The notes under the pieces are model-generated. The model did not search any database. It was not told the DNA's origin and was given only the letters and a program-made list of their open reading frames with translations. 64,000 nucleotides of DNA from Theocolax elegans (Eukaryota; Arthropoda; Insecta; Hymenoptera; Cerocephalidae): contig CM047431.1 in NCBI GenBank assembly GCA_026168455.1, positions 13,690,183-13,754,182 of the forward strand, in the 5' to 3' direction. This document shows positions 44,767-55,612 of this stretch, in pieces. The first letter of the stretch is position 1; every line of letters starts with the position of its first letter. A program made the translations under genes and the position numbers.

Positions 44767-45124
44767 TTAAATAAACCAGGATTTTCAGTCCAAACAAGTT
44801 CTAAACATATTTCTGGCAATGACATTCCAACCGATGAGTTATTTAAGTAATGGTTTGCTGACTTCTGGCAAAACGTATTGTGTTCTGTTCGACCCATGGA
44901 GTGCGCTAACAAAGTATGTTGAGATTTACTGTGATGCACGTTATATCCCATGTATGCACTTAATGACATAACCGATAACATTGGATTAGTTGGAGAATGG
45001 CATCGTGATATTGTAGCCATTGGACTTTGTGATCTTGATAAGTGTTGTGAAGATATAGAAATATTGACCGAACATGTAGGAGTATGTGAAGAAGTTTTAG
45101 AACGGAAAGGACTTGCAGATCCAC
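44767..45124 (-). CDS. Internal exon of an unidentified host gene
   Basis: Read on the minus strand, a TTGTTTTAG acceptor precedes 45124 and a GTAAGTATT donor follows 44767. The 358 bp between are open in a single frame (2 bases, 118 codons, 2 bases). The product is Ser/Thr/His-rich at the start (SHTPTCSVNISISSQHLSRS), then SAYMGYNVHHSKSQHTLLAH, and ends MSLPEICLELVWTENPGLF. Base composition is more even than the AT-rich flanks, as for a real exon. I do not recognise the protein and find no neighbouring exon with confidence; others may lie outside the window. It resembles no transposon protein I know. A gene fragment is the main alternative. Confidence 0.55.
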
Positions 45125-45762
45125 CTAAAACAATACAATGAAACCTGTTTATTATGATTATTGATACCAGCGAAAAGAAAAAGAATGCTAAAGTTTGGAA
45201 AATAGATTTCTTTAAAACTGGTATGTGTAATTTGTTATTTAACTACTCTGGCAGCTGACTCAAGGTTTTTATAATTGCTGCTAAGGATACAAAATTGAAT
45301 GCAAAATTTAAGAAAAATCTAATGAAAAATTATTTTCGCTAATAGAAAGCTAAATTGTTTGTTGTACGACATATTTTATATAGTTTTGCATATATTTTGA
45401 ATATATTATTTGCGTATATAAAAAATTTTGGTAGTTCCCACGTACACCTTTTTACAGGTTTTTACGTATCCCCTACACCTTTATTCCATTTCCAATTTTA
45501 CCCCCCCTTTACCACACCTTCTCGCATTCGCCCGGGGTTATGCCCGTGGAGAGAGGGAAAACCTGTGGCCAAACCCATTCGGATAAATGCCATTTAGGAA
45601 ATCCTCCTCCGAGAAGGGCGGTGTATTCGAGAACAATTCTGTTTGGGTGGCAAGGTCACATTGCGTAGACTTTAACACCGAAACCGAATGCCTCACATCT
45701 CCCGCTCACGTTGTGGAATGTGAAAAAAACACCTAACATTCATTTAAGCTATGTCCGAAAAA
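45125..45762. other. Unassigned DNA upstream of the exon
   Basis: AT-rich, then GC-richer from 45480 with a C-rich patch. No gene is supported. It would be intronic if the minus-strand exon is real. Confidence 0.4.
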
Positions 45763-45850
45763 CGGTCACCCATCCAACTAGTAACTGCGCTCGGCGCTGC
45801 TTAATTTTCATGACCGGCCGAGGTGCCTTTCCGGCGCTCCGCCACCGTGT
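45763..45850 (-). pseudogene. 5S-rRNA-like remnant
   Basis: On the minus strand CATGAAAATTAAGCAGCG, then GCGCAGTTACTAGTTGGATG and GGTGACCG, track the middle of eukaryotic 5S rRNA (AAATTAAGCAGCGTCGG, GTTAGTACTTAGATGGGGGACC). The first ~35 nt and the 3' end do not match well, so this is a degenerate pseudogene or the head of a 5S-derived SINE. Confidence 0.55.
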
Positions 45851-45862
45851 CGGTTTATTTGC

Positions 45863-45866
<4 letters not shown>

Positions 45867-45898
<32 letters not shown>

Positions 45899-45904
45899 TT
45901 CACG

Positions 45905-45941
<37 letters not shown>
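45867..45941. repeat. (TA)n tracts around a palindrome
   Basis: Two TA microsatellites flank CATTTCACGTATTTA, whose inverse TAAATACGTGAAATG follows at 45936-45951, so the region can form a long cruciform. Confidence 0.85.
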
Positions 45942-45942
<1 letters not shown>

Positions 45943-46112
45943 CGTGAAATGGCCGTTGTGACGACCTGTAAAGAGAGGGAAGATGCTACTTTAGCACGAT
46001 AAAAAGAGATAGAGAGGGCTTATAACGACCGGTCGTCACAAGCTCTTTGAGAGTAAGCGAGATACTCTTATGTAATTTAGGTCATTGGTCGTCATAACGG
46101 CCTTTCACGCGT
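45942..46112. mobile_element. ~170-bp MITE embedded in TA microsatellites
   Basis: The left end ACGTGAAATGGCCGTTGTGA and right end ACGGCCTTTCACGCGT are ~24-bp imperfect inverted repeats that include GACGACC/GGTCGTC. An internal palindrome GACCGGTC lies at about 46028. It has no coding capacity. The TA tract resumes right after it (46117-46178). Confidence 0.75.
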
Positions 46113-46116
46113 GTAC

Positions 46117-46178
46117 GTATATATATATATAGCATATATATATATATATAGCATATATATATATATATATATATATAT
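46117..46178. repeat. (TA)n microsatellite
   Basis: TA repeats interrupted twice by GC (TAGCATATA). Confidence 0.95.
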
Positions 46179-46285
46179 TGAGTAAGAGGATTTCTCTGTC
46201 GCCGATGTTCCTGGGGGGTCATTCTGGGGTACCTCGACATCGTCTCCAAGAAGAAATATTTTTTGGAAAATTATATATTTTGTAG

Positions 46286-46713
46286 TGTATTATGATAAAA
46301 ATAATGAAAATTTATTGTGTATTTATGGTCCAACCTGTAGTAGCAAATGTTATATATTATATGCTATCTTAAAATTAACTTGCACTGGTAATGCCGCTAA
46401 TTCATCACTGGGTGACAAAGCCAAATATTTAACATTTAAATTCACATTTAATTCCAATAAACATCTGTCTTTTAAATATTCATGTCATAATGACAAACAC
46501 ATCCAACAGTTCGTTACAGAACAAGATTTTAATCCTAAAACATGTCTTCTCAAAAGTATTAGTTTGTCGAAAATATTAAAAGAAATTACTTTTATAAAAT
46601 CTATAAAAGTTAAAATAGACAATAATATAATACATGTTCCTAAACAATATATTACCTGTAATAATTATAACGGTAGGCGAATTACCGATATGGTGAGAAA
46701 CGCGAAAGAGTAG
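46286..46713 (+). CDS. Unidentified 142-codon frame, possible terminal exon
   Basis: An open frame preceded by the acceptor-like ATATTTTGTAG (AG at 46284-46285), ending in TAG at 46711-46713. There is no ATG at its start, which fits a terminal exon better than an intact gene. The product is Lys/Asn/Ser-rich with several Cys (YGPTCSSKCYILYAILKLTC) and a mixed hydrophobic pattern (LKEITFIKSIKVKIDNNIIH). No membrane segment or family is recognised. A 10-bp perfect hairpin follows 10 bp after the stop. It could be a fragment of a large transposon or viral integration. Confidence 0.4.
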
Positions 46714-46723
46714 ATAGTGCTGC

Positions 46724-46754
46724 GTGCGTACGGACTAGGGAGAGCCGTACGCAC
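46724..46754 (+). other. Perfect 10-bp hairpin after the 142-codon frame
   Basis: GTGCGTACGG pairs with CCGTACGCAC across an 11-nt loop. Its role is unknown. Confidence 0.7.
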
Positions 46755-47329
46755 TCAGCTGATAGTATAGAGATAGCGCACAGGGGATGTCGTGAGAGAG
46801 GCCGTTTCTATCATACTTACGAAAGAAGTGTTGGTGAGTGAGACAGTGTGACATAACAAATGCAACGGTAGACAATAAATATTTATAAATAATCCATCCA
46901 CATTATATTAAAATTTTATACTGTCAAAATGACGATTTAAGTATAAATTATGTTATATTTTTTTAAATAGTTTGTAAAATTTATTTTTTTTTAATTCAAT
47001 ATGATCGCGGCACCCAAAGTAATAATTAGTCATAGTGTTTGACTTTTTTATAGGTATTTAATTAATTTTTTATTGGTTTTGAAGTTTAAGTCTGAGCGTA
47101 CGTCCGTACGTCCGTACAGGAGGCTTTTTATATTTTAACTCTTCTTATATCTCTCCTGGATTTTCGAAAAAATGAATTTTTTTTAATGAAAATGATCGCG
47201 GAACCACACGGATTAATTAGAAATAGTGTTTAACTTTTTTATAGGTGTTAAATTACTTTTTTTTTTACTTTTTTTACTTTTTTATAGTCGATTAGTTATA
47301 ACTGAAGATAACATTAAGGACTGGACATC

Positions 47330-47700
47330 ATCAACAAATATATGGGAATATTTAATATATAAGGGAATATTTTTTTTTTAATTTCGTAATATGCCTTCCA
47401 GTAGATATTGCCCCGATGACCTGGAGGTAACATTACCGACCTAGACATCTTCTACAGGAAGAAAATTTTTTTTTTGATTTCGTAATAAGTCTTTCACTAA
47501 ATGTTGCCCCGATGACCTGGAGGTAACATTACCGACCTGGACATCTTCTACAGGAAGAAAAAATTTTTTTTTTGGTTTCGTAAGAGGCCTTCCAGTAGAT
47601 ATTGCCCCGATGACCTGGAGGTAACATTACCGACCTGGACATCTTCTACAGGAAGAAATTAATTTTTTTTTTTAATTTTATATAAGCTATCAAGTAGACG
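47330..47700. repeat. ~97-bp minisatellite in copy A
   Basis: About 3.5 units at 96-98-bp steps, each with GCCCCGATGACCTGGAGGTA and GACATCTTCTACAGGAAG plus a T run. Also found in copy B (49,320-49,690) and expanded to ~6.5 units in the third copy (51,330-51,960). Confidence 0.93.
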
Positions 47701-47722
47701 ATGATGAGATGACCTGGATGTC

Positions 47723-48873
47723 CTAGCTAAAATCCTCACTCGCTCACGCTCGCTCGATGAAAAATCATGATATAATAGATAATATTAAATTAAACTAAAA
47801 AATATTTTATTATTTAACTACATTCAATCATTATTTATTACATTGTACCCATGTAGATTTATTATCTTATGTATAATAATTAATGAAAATATAAATATTA
47901 TTATACGATGAATTAAAATGATATTATTGCAAAAATTGAAATTATCTATAAAAATAATTACTTTTGTCGGAAATAGAGTTTAATTATTATTGCAATAGCA
48001 CTTTTCATAAAGGAATTATTATTGATTTTTTATTGTCATGTGATATGTATACATCCTTTGCAAATAATTGATTTATTTATTTAGCAGTACTTATTAATTT
48101 GTGTGTTATTGGTAATTTGGTAATAGTACTATTTATACACTGAGAAAAATATTATAATAAATATTAAAATAATCTATATTAAAAATTACTATATTTTATA
48201 GGAAAAGTGTGACATCTCAGCAATATAATAATTTTTGCTATGTTATATAGTAAAATTTAGATATACTATCTTTTAATATCCAATATCGTAATTTTTAATA
48301 TTCAATATAGTAATTTTAATTATATAAGTCAGCAAAATTTATTATTCAATCTGGTATTTTTTAAATGCGAATTTAAGGAAGTAAAAATGAATTATATTTT
48401 GTTTTTAATTAATTCGAAATAGAATGTATATATTGGGGGAATTCCTTTTGTCAATTAAGTACTACAGAAACATTTAATATTTGGAGATTTAATTATATAC
48501 TATTCTTACGCAGTTGACCGCAATTTTTATTCACTCGCATATATTTATTCATTACACTTATTAGTCACTAACTTAAATATTGTTTCAATCGCTATCATTG
48601 CAATACGCTGAACGGAAGATTTTCGCATAATACACATTTTTGAGCATTTGCGAGAAAAAGTGGAAAAATAGAAAATTTTATACACGCCACCTATTGGACG
48701 AACGGAGTAATTAGAATAGCCTTAAATTAAAAAGTCGTCTCAAAACAATTGAATACTGAAAAAGAAATGAACGTATACGCGTATATAAAATATTTCTACA
48801 ATACTTATTATACAAATTTTAATATATGTAGTATATAGATTTAAAAAAAATCAACCAAATAATTAAATATTGA
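47723..48873 (-). mobile_element. Non-autonomous Helitron-like segment, minus strand (copy A)
   Basis: Read on the minus strand it starts TCAATATTTAATTA after A and ends GCGAGTGAGGATTTTAGCTAG (last 4 bp CTAG), the TC...CTRR arrangement of Helitrons. It is 1,151 bp with no coding. The base after CTAG is G rather than T, so the junction is not a clean A/T site. Confidence 0.6.
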
Positions 48874-48887
48874 TCATACATCCACAT

Positions 48888-50881
48888 TATCCACATTATA
48901 TTAAAATTTTATACTGTCAAAATGAAGATTTAAGTATAAATTATGTTATATTTTTTTAAATAGTTTGTAAAAATTAATTTTTTTTTAATTCAATATTATC
49001 GCGGCACCCAAAGGAATAATTAGACATAGTGTTTGACTTTTTTATAGGTATTTAATTAATTTTTTAATGGTTTTAAAGTTTAAGTCTGAGCGTACGTCCG
49101 TACGTCCGTACAGGAGGCTTTTTATATTTTAACTCTTCTTATATCTCTCCTGGATTTTCGAAAAAATGAATTTTTTTTAATGAAAATGATCGCGGAACCA
49201 CACGGATTAATTAGAAATAGTGTTTAACTTTTTTATAGGTGTTAAATTACTTTTTTTTTTACTTTTTTTACTTTTTTATAGTCGATTAGTTATAACTGAA
49301 GATAACATTAAGGACTGGACATCATCAACAAATATATGGGAATATTTAATATATAAGGGAATATTTTTTTTTTAATTTCGTAATATGCCTTCCAGTAGAT
49401 ATTGCCCCGATGACCTGGAGGTAACATTACCGACCTAGACATCTTCTACAGGAAGAAAATTTTTTTTTTGATTTCGTAATAAGTCTTTCACTAAATGTTG
49501 CCCCGATGACCTGGAGGTAACATTACCGACCTGGACATCTTCTACAGGAAGAAAAAATTTTTTTTTTGGTTTCGTAAGAGGCCTTCCAGTAGATATTGCC
49601 CCGATGACCTGGAGGTAACATTACCGACCTGGACATCTTCTACAGGAAGAAATTAATTTTTTTTTTTAATTTTATATAAGCTATCAAGTAGACGATGATG
49701 AGATGACCTGGATGTCCTAGCTAAAATCCTCACTCGCTCACGCTCGCTCGATGAAAAATCATGATATAATAGATAATATTAAATTAAACTAAAAAATATT
49801 TTATTATTTAACTACATTCAATCATTATTTATTACATTGTACCCATGTAGATTTATTATCTTATGTATAATAATTAATGAAAATATAAATATTATTATAC
49901 GATGAATTAAAATGATATTATTGCAAAAATTGAAATTATCTATAAAAATAATTACTTTTGTCGGAAATAGAGTTTAATTATTATTGCAATAGCACTTTTC
50001 ATAAAGGAATTATTATTGATTTTTTATTGTCATGTGATATGTATACATCCTTTGCAAATAATTGATTTATTTATTTAGCAGTACTTATTAATTTGTGTGT
50101 TATTGGTAATTTGGTAATAGTACTATTTATACACTGAGAAAAATATTATAATAAATATTAAAATAATCTATATTAAAAATTACTATATTTTATAGGAAAA
50201 GTGTGACATCTCAGCAATATAATAATTTTTGCTATGTTATATAGTAAAATTTAGATATACTATCTTTTAATATCCAATATCGTAATTTTTAATATTCAAT
50301 ATAGTAATTTTAATTATATAAGTCAGCAAAATTTATTATTCAATCTGGTATTTTTTAAATGCGAATTTAAGGAAGTAAAAATGAATTATATTTTGTTTTT
50401 AATTAATTCGAAATAGAATGTATATATTGGGGGAATTCCTTTTGTCAATTAAGTACTACAGAAACATTTAATATTTGGAGATTTAATTATATACTATTCT
50501 TACGCAGTTGACCGCAATTTTTATTCACTCGCATATATTTATTCATTACACTTATTAGTCACTAACTTAAATATTGTTTCAATCGCTATCATTGCAATAC
50601 GCTGAACGGAAGATTTTCGCATAATACACATTTTTGAGCATTTGCGAGAAAAAGTGGAAAAATAGAAAATTTTATACACGCCACCTATTGGACGAACGGA
50701 GTAATTAGAATAGCCTTAAATTAAAAAGTCGTCTCAAAACAATTGAATACTGAAAAAGAAATGAACGTATACGCGTATATAAAATATTTCTACAATACTT
50801 ATTATACAAATTTTAATATATGTAGTATATAGATTTAAAAAAAATCAACCAAATAATTAAATATTGATCATACATCCACAT
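48888..50881. repeat. ~1,994-bp tandem unit, copy B
   Basis: Near-identical to copy A apart from its first ~200 bp, where it instead matches the start of the third copy. That is the pattern left by unequal exchange or by an assembly duplication. Confidence 0.93.
49717..50867 (-). mobile_element. Non-autonomous Helitron-like segment, minus strand (copy B)
   Basis: Same ends and length (1,151 bp) as the copy at 47723-48873. Confidence 0.6.
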
Positions 50882-51960
50882 TATCCACATTATATTAAAA
50901 TTTTATACTGTCAAAATGAAGATTTAAGTATAAATTATGTTATATTTTTTTAAATAGTTTGTAAAAATTAATTTTTTTTTAATTCAATATTATCGCGGCA
51001 CCCAAAGGAATAATTAGACATAGTGTTTGACTTTTTTATAGGTATTTAATTAATTTTTTAATGGTTTTAAAGTTTAAGTCTGAGCGTACGTCCGTACGTC
51101 CGTATAGGCAGACTTTTTATTTTTTAACTCTTCTTATCTCTCTTGGATTTTCGAAAAAATGAATTTTTTTTAATGAAAATGATCGCGGAACCACACGGAT
51201 TAATTAGTAATAGTGATTAACTTTTTTATAGGTGTTTAATTACTTTTTTAAATGGTTTAACCTCGATTATTTATTTGTTTATCTCGATCAGTTATAACTG
51301 AAGGTAACATTAAGCACTGGACATCATCGACAGGAAGGGAATATTTTTTTTTTAATTTCGTATTATGGGTTCCATTAAATGATGCCCCGTCGACCTGGAG
51401 GTAACAGTAGGGACCTGGACATCTTCTACAGGAAGAAAAATTGTTTTTTTTGATTTCGTAATATACCTTCCAGTAGATATTGCCCCGATGACCTGGTGGT
51501 AACATTACCGACCTGGACATCTTCTACAGGAAGAAAAATTTTTTTTTGATTTCGTAATATGCCTTCCAGTAGATGATGCCCCGTCGACCTGGAGGTAACA
51601 GTAGGGACCTAGACATCTTCTACAAGAAGAAATTTTTTTTTTTTATTTCGTAATATGCCTTCTAGTAGATATTGCCCCGATGACCTGGAGGTAACATTAC
51701 CGACCTAGGCATCTTCTACAGGAAGAAAATTTTTTTTTTGATTTCGTAATAGGCTTTCCAGTAGATGATGCCCCGTCGACCTGGAGGTAACAGTAGGGAC
51801 CTAGACATCTTCTACAGGAAGAAAAAATTTTTTTTATTTCGTAATAGGCCTTTCAGTAGATGTTGTTCCGCTAACCTGGAGGTAACATTAGGGACCTGGA
51901 CATCATCTACAGGAAGAATATTTTTTTTTTAATTTCGAAATGTGCGTTCCAGTAGATAAT
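50882..51960. repeat. Diverged third tandem unit, minisatellite-rich
   Basis: Its start equals that of copy B, but it diverges after about 51,100. The ~97-bp minisatellite is expanded to about 6.5 units with two alternating variants (GCCCCGATGACC and GCCCCGTCGACC). The Helitron-like part is missing. The minus-strand 87-codon frame here is a repeat shadow. Confidence 0.9.
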
Positions 51961-52089
51961 AAAAAAAATAATAATAAATAGTAATAAAATAATATAAATA
52001 ACATAAACACCATAAATACTATAAATACCATAATACATAATAACATAAACTACCTAATATATAAATAAATTATAATTATATATGTATGA

Positions 52090-53416
52090 TCAATATTTAA
52101 TTACTTGGTTGAGTTTTTATATAAATTAGTTATATATATAGACAAAAATTATTAAAATATTTATACTATATTTTTTATTTTATAAAATTTATAAAATAAA
52201 GTTTTACAATATTTAATATGTAATGTTATAATCAATCTTACGTAAATAGCAAATTTTAATATCAAAATAACAAAAGTTCTTACATCATATATAGTGAAAT
52301 GTATATACTAGATATATTAAAATTTGTATAATAAGTATTGTAGAAATATTTTATATACGCGTATACGTTCATTTCTTTTTCAGTATTCAATTGTTTTGAG
52401 AAGACTTTTTAATTTAAGGCTATTCTAATTACTCCATTCGTCCAATAGGTGGCGTGTATAAAATTTTCTATTTTTCCAGTTCTTCTCGTAAATGCTCAAA
52501 AATGTGTATTATGCGAAAATCTTCCGTTCAGCGTATTGCAATGATAGCGATTGAAACAATATTTAAGTTTGTGACTAATAAGTGTAATGAATAAATATAT
52601 GCGAGTGAATAAAAATTGCGATCAACTGCGTAAGAATAGTATATAATTAAATTTCCAAATATTAAATGTTTCTGTAGTACTTAAATGACAAAAGGAATTC
52701 CCCCAATATATACATTCTATTTCGAATTAATTAAAAACAAAATATAATTCATTTTTACTTCCTTAAATTCGCATTTAATAAATACCAGATTGAATAATAA
52801 AATTTGCTGTCTTATATAATAAAAATTACTATATTGAATATCAAAAATTACGATATTGGATATTAAAAGATATTATATCTAAATTTTACTATATAACATA
52901 GCAAAAATTATTATATTGCTGAGATGTCACACTTTTCCTATACAATATTGTAATTTTTAATATAGATTATTTTAATATTTATTATAATATTTTTCTCAGT
53001 GTATAAAAAGTGCCATTACCAAATAACCAATAACACACAAATTAATAAGTACTGCTAAATGAATAAAACAATGATTTGCAAAGGATGTATACATATCACA
53101 TGACAATAAAAAATCAATAATAATTCCTTTATGAAAAGTGCTATTGCAATTATAATTAAACTCTATTTCCTACAAAAGTAATTATTTTTATAGATAATTT
53201 CTATTTTTTTAATAATATCATTTTAATTCATCGTATAATAATATTTATATTTTCATTAATTATTATACATATGATAATAAATCTACATGGGTACAATTTA
53301 ATAAATAATGATTGAATGTAGTTAAATAATAAAATATTTTTTAGTTTAATTTAATATTATTTATTATATAATGATTTTTCAGCGAGCGAGCGTGAGCGAG
53401 TGAGGATTTTAGCTAG
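52090..53416 (+). mobile_element. Non-autonomous Helitron-like element, plus strand
   Basis: An inverted, diverged and slightly longer (1,327 bp) copy of the segment in units A and B. It starts TCAATATTTAATTA after A and ends GCGAGTGAGGATTTTAGCTAG before T, matching A|TC...CTAG|T insertion. There is no Rep/helicase inside; a helicase relic lies 1.8 kb downstream. Confidence 0.75.
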
Positions 53417-53423
53417 TATTATA

Positions 53424-54270
53424 ATTAACACGAGCATCCCTTGCTATTTTACATAAATAAAACCAATCTTGAATCTAAAAGACTCGTTAATTAAAGTACT
53501 CGATGTACCAAACAGTATGGTGCTCGTTTCCAACCATTACATATGACATTGGCATCTCAAGCTCCAGCGGACTTCCCTAACGCTAGGCATAAACTATTCA
53601 CCAGACGTACCCCATGTATCTGCCTGGTGTATCCCTATGCATTCGCCAGGCGTATATGTAGACATTTACCAGGCATATACTTATGCATTCGTCAGGCGTA
53701 TACCTGTGCATTCGCCAGGCATATACCTAGGCATTTACCAGGCATATACCTATGCATTCGCCAGGCGTATTTCTGTGTATTTATCAGATGTACATCTATG
53801 CATTTACCCGCATTCACCAGTATTCACCAGAAATCGCCGGTATTCGGTAGCATTCACCAGCATTCATCAGTGTTAGTGAATACTTAGGAATACGCTGGCG
53901 AATGCATAGGTATACGCCTGACGCATGCATGGGGTACGCCTGGTGAATAGTTTATGCCTAGCGCGAACTTGGCGCCTGGTGTTTCCGAATTTATCGCCTG
54001 GCCATAAGTTTGAATGATGGGTGGGGGCTTGCGACTAGTAGTATACGTATGTGTATGAGCGTGGGTAAGCGTTAGGGATGATTCTAGTAGCCTAAACGCG
54101 CATTAGGGAAGTCCGTTGGAGCTTGAGATGCCAATGTCATATGTAATGGTAAGAAACGAGCACCATACTGTTAGGTACATCGAGTACTTTAATTAACGAG
54201 TCTTTTAGATTCAAGATTGGTTTTATTTATGTAAAATAGCAGGGGATGCTCGTGTTAATTGTAATATTAT
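53424..54270. mobile_element. Long-TIR element carrying a 23-bp minisatellite
   Basis: The left arm (AATTAACACGAGCATCCC..., through AAACCAATCTTGAATC and CAGTATGGTGCTCGTTTC) is repeated inverted at 54107-54262, an arm length of about 150 bp. Further inverted similarity (GTACCCC, GTTTATGCCTAG) lies closer to the centre. No transposase is present. The ends and target duplication are unclear. Confidence 0.85.
53600..53810 (+). repeat. 23-bp minisatellite
   Basis: About eight or nine units of CCAGGCATATACCTATGCATT-type sequence at a 23-bp step. It gives rise to peptide-like frames (YLCIRQAY) on the plus strand that I do not regard as genes. Partial inverted units occur at 53884-53945. Confidence 0.9.
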
Positions 54271-54707
54271 TTATAAATATCGGTTGTCAACCGTTGAATT
54301 GCTTACAATTTGATTTTCTACGCAAACATAACTCAAAGTTTGTTGTAATTTTATCATAAAATTTAAAACTATTGTAGGCCGAATGTATGACTGAGGGCAA
54401 GAGTTTCATTTCTTTTTAATGCTTTGAATACTATGCAATGAAACAATTCAACTACTACATGGCATTAAATTTTTATATACTACAAAGTAAATATTGGTTT
54501 CTTATTCCAGATGGACACAGTGTAGCTTTGACTTGCATGTGATCGTGTAATTATAAAACAAGTTCGAGGCATCATGTACATATTGACGCTTGAAGCTTTG
54601 TTGGATATGACATGGTATGGTTTTAGTGCAAGTACTGTAGCTTTAAGCTAACGCAGATTAATTTAAATTTACTAAATACATTGCGACAATTCCATGTATC
54701 TTAAATA
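54271..54707. other. Unassigned AT-rich DNA
   Basis: No supported gene or repeat. Confidence 0.5.
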
Positions 54708-54905
54708 CACACTGATTTAAAGTCAAACAAGGTGTTTGATGTTGATAACAGCATTACACACTGATTTAATGTCAAACAAGGTGTTTGATGTTGATAACAG
54801 CATTACACACTGATTTAAAGTCAAACAAGATGTTTGATGTTGATAACATCATTACACACTGATTTAAAGTCAAACAAGGTGTTTGATGTTGATAACAGCA
54901 TTGTA
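54708..54905 (+). repeat. 49-bp tandem repeat, four copies
   Basis: The unit contains the palindrome TCAAACAAGGTGTTTGA and GATGTTGATAACAGCATTAC, repeated at a 49-bp step with few changes. Confidence 0.95.
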
Positions 54906-55119
54906 CGCGAATCGAGGGTATTCCAGGTCGCATCGTGGGACATAGCTACCTCGGTTGGTACGTTGGGACATAATTGGGCCTAACCAGGGCCCTACATTTT
55001 CCACTACCCACCCCGTTACATAATATAATAGATGCATTTTAAAACATAAATTAAATGAAAATGAGTTATAGAATATAAAATTCAAAATTTTTTTATTTCT
55101 TACAAATGCTGATTTTGTA

Positions 55120-55612
55120 CCACTTTATACTAAAATTATTAATAAAATAGTTTACGAAAGTAAAGTATATTTAAGTGTTGATAGTATAAGAATTAATGTT
55201 CGAAATATGAGTCATTGTAATGTTACTAAGGAATTTAAATTGAGACGAAGGATTATGCAACGATACTTGAATAATTCATTTAGAATAAGAACAATATACT
55301 ATATGTTATCAATTACTCGAAAAAATTCCAAAAAAAACTATGATAATTTCGAAAATAGATTTAGCATATACAGATCCTCAAAAGATGAAATACCCATTAT
55401 TATGATACGATGACGTTTTCGTACAACGCTAAGTTTTTTGGACAAGGTTTTTTGCAATGACAATAAACCAATCACAGGTAGAATCATTTGAAAAAGTAAG
55501 CCTTTTTTATCTAGATCAGTATTTAGTCATGATCAATTGTTTATTGCATTGTCAAGAGTTATACATAAAAAAAATGTAATAGTAAATTTTTTATATTCAT
55601 CAATTATTTAAA
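55120..55612 (+). pseudogene. PIF1/Helitron helicase C-terminal relic
   Basis: Near 55455 the translation FAMTINQSQVESFEKV resembles the FAMTINKSQGQ..EKV motif of PIF1-like helicases. After a one-base shift, SVFSHDQLFIALSRV, with HKKNVIV after it, matches their final VFSHGQLYVALSRV block and ends in TAA at about 55610. Upstream (55207-55413) a 68-codon frame may be the preceding, unrecognisable part. Such helicases in insects come from Helitrons or genuine PIF1 genes; the neighbouring Helitron-type ends favour the former. The gene is dead. Confidence 0.75.

Larger units (their letters stand above)
46894..48887. repeat. ~1,994-bp tandem unit, copy A
   Basis: It begins at the CCACATTATATTAAAATTTT landmark (AAATTTTATA at 46911). 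Copy B has the same landmark at 48904. Beyond the first ~200 bp the two copies appear identical by eye. Contents in order: a GTACGTCCGTACGTCCGTAC stretch, a ~97-bp minisatellite, and a minus-strand Helitron-like segment. Confidence 0.93.

Noticed and set aside
53600..53810. Evenly spaced short repeats resembling a CRISPR array
   Set aside because: The units are contiguous 23-bp repeats without unique spacers, in a eukaryotic transposon context, with no cas genes.
54905..55030. GC-richer stretch with protein-like minus-strand translation (PWLGPIMSQRTNRGSYVPRC)
   Set aside because: Short, without start or splice support, and no family recognised; could be a small repeat fragment.
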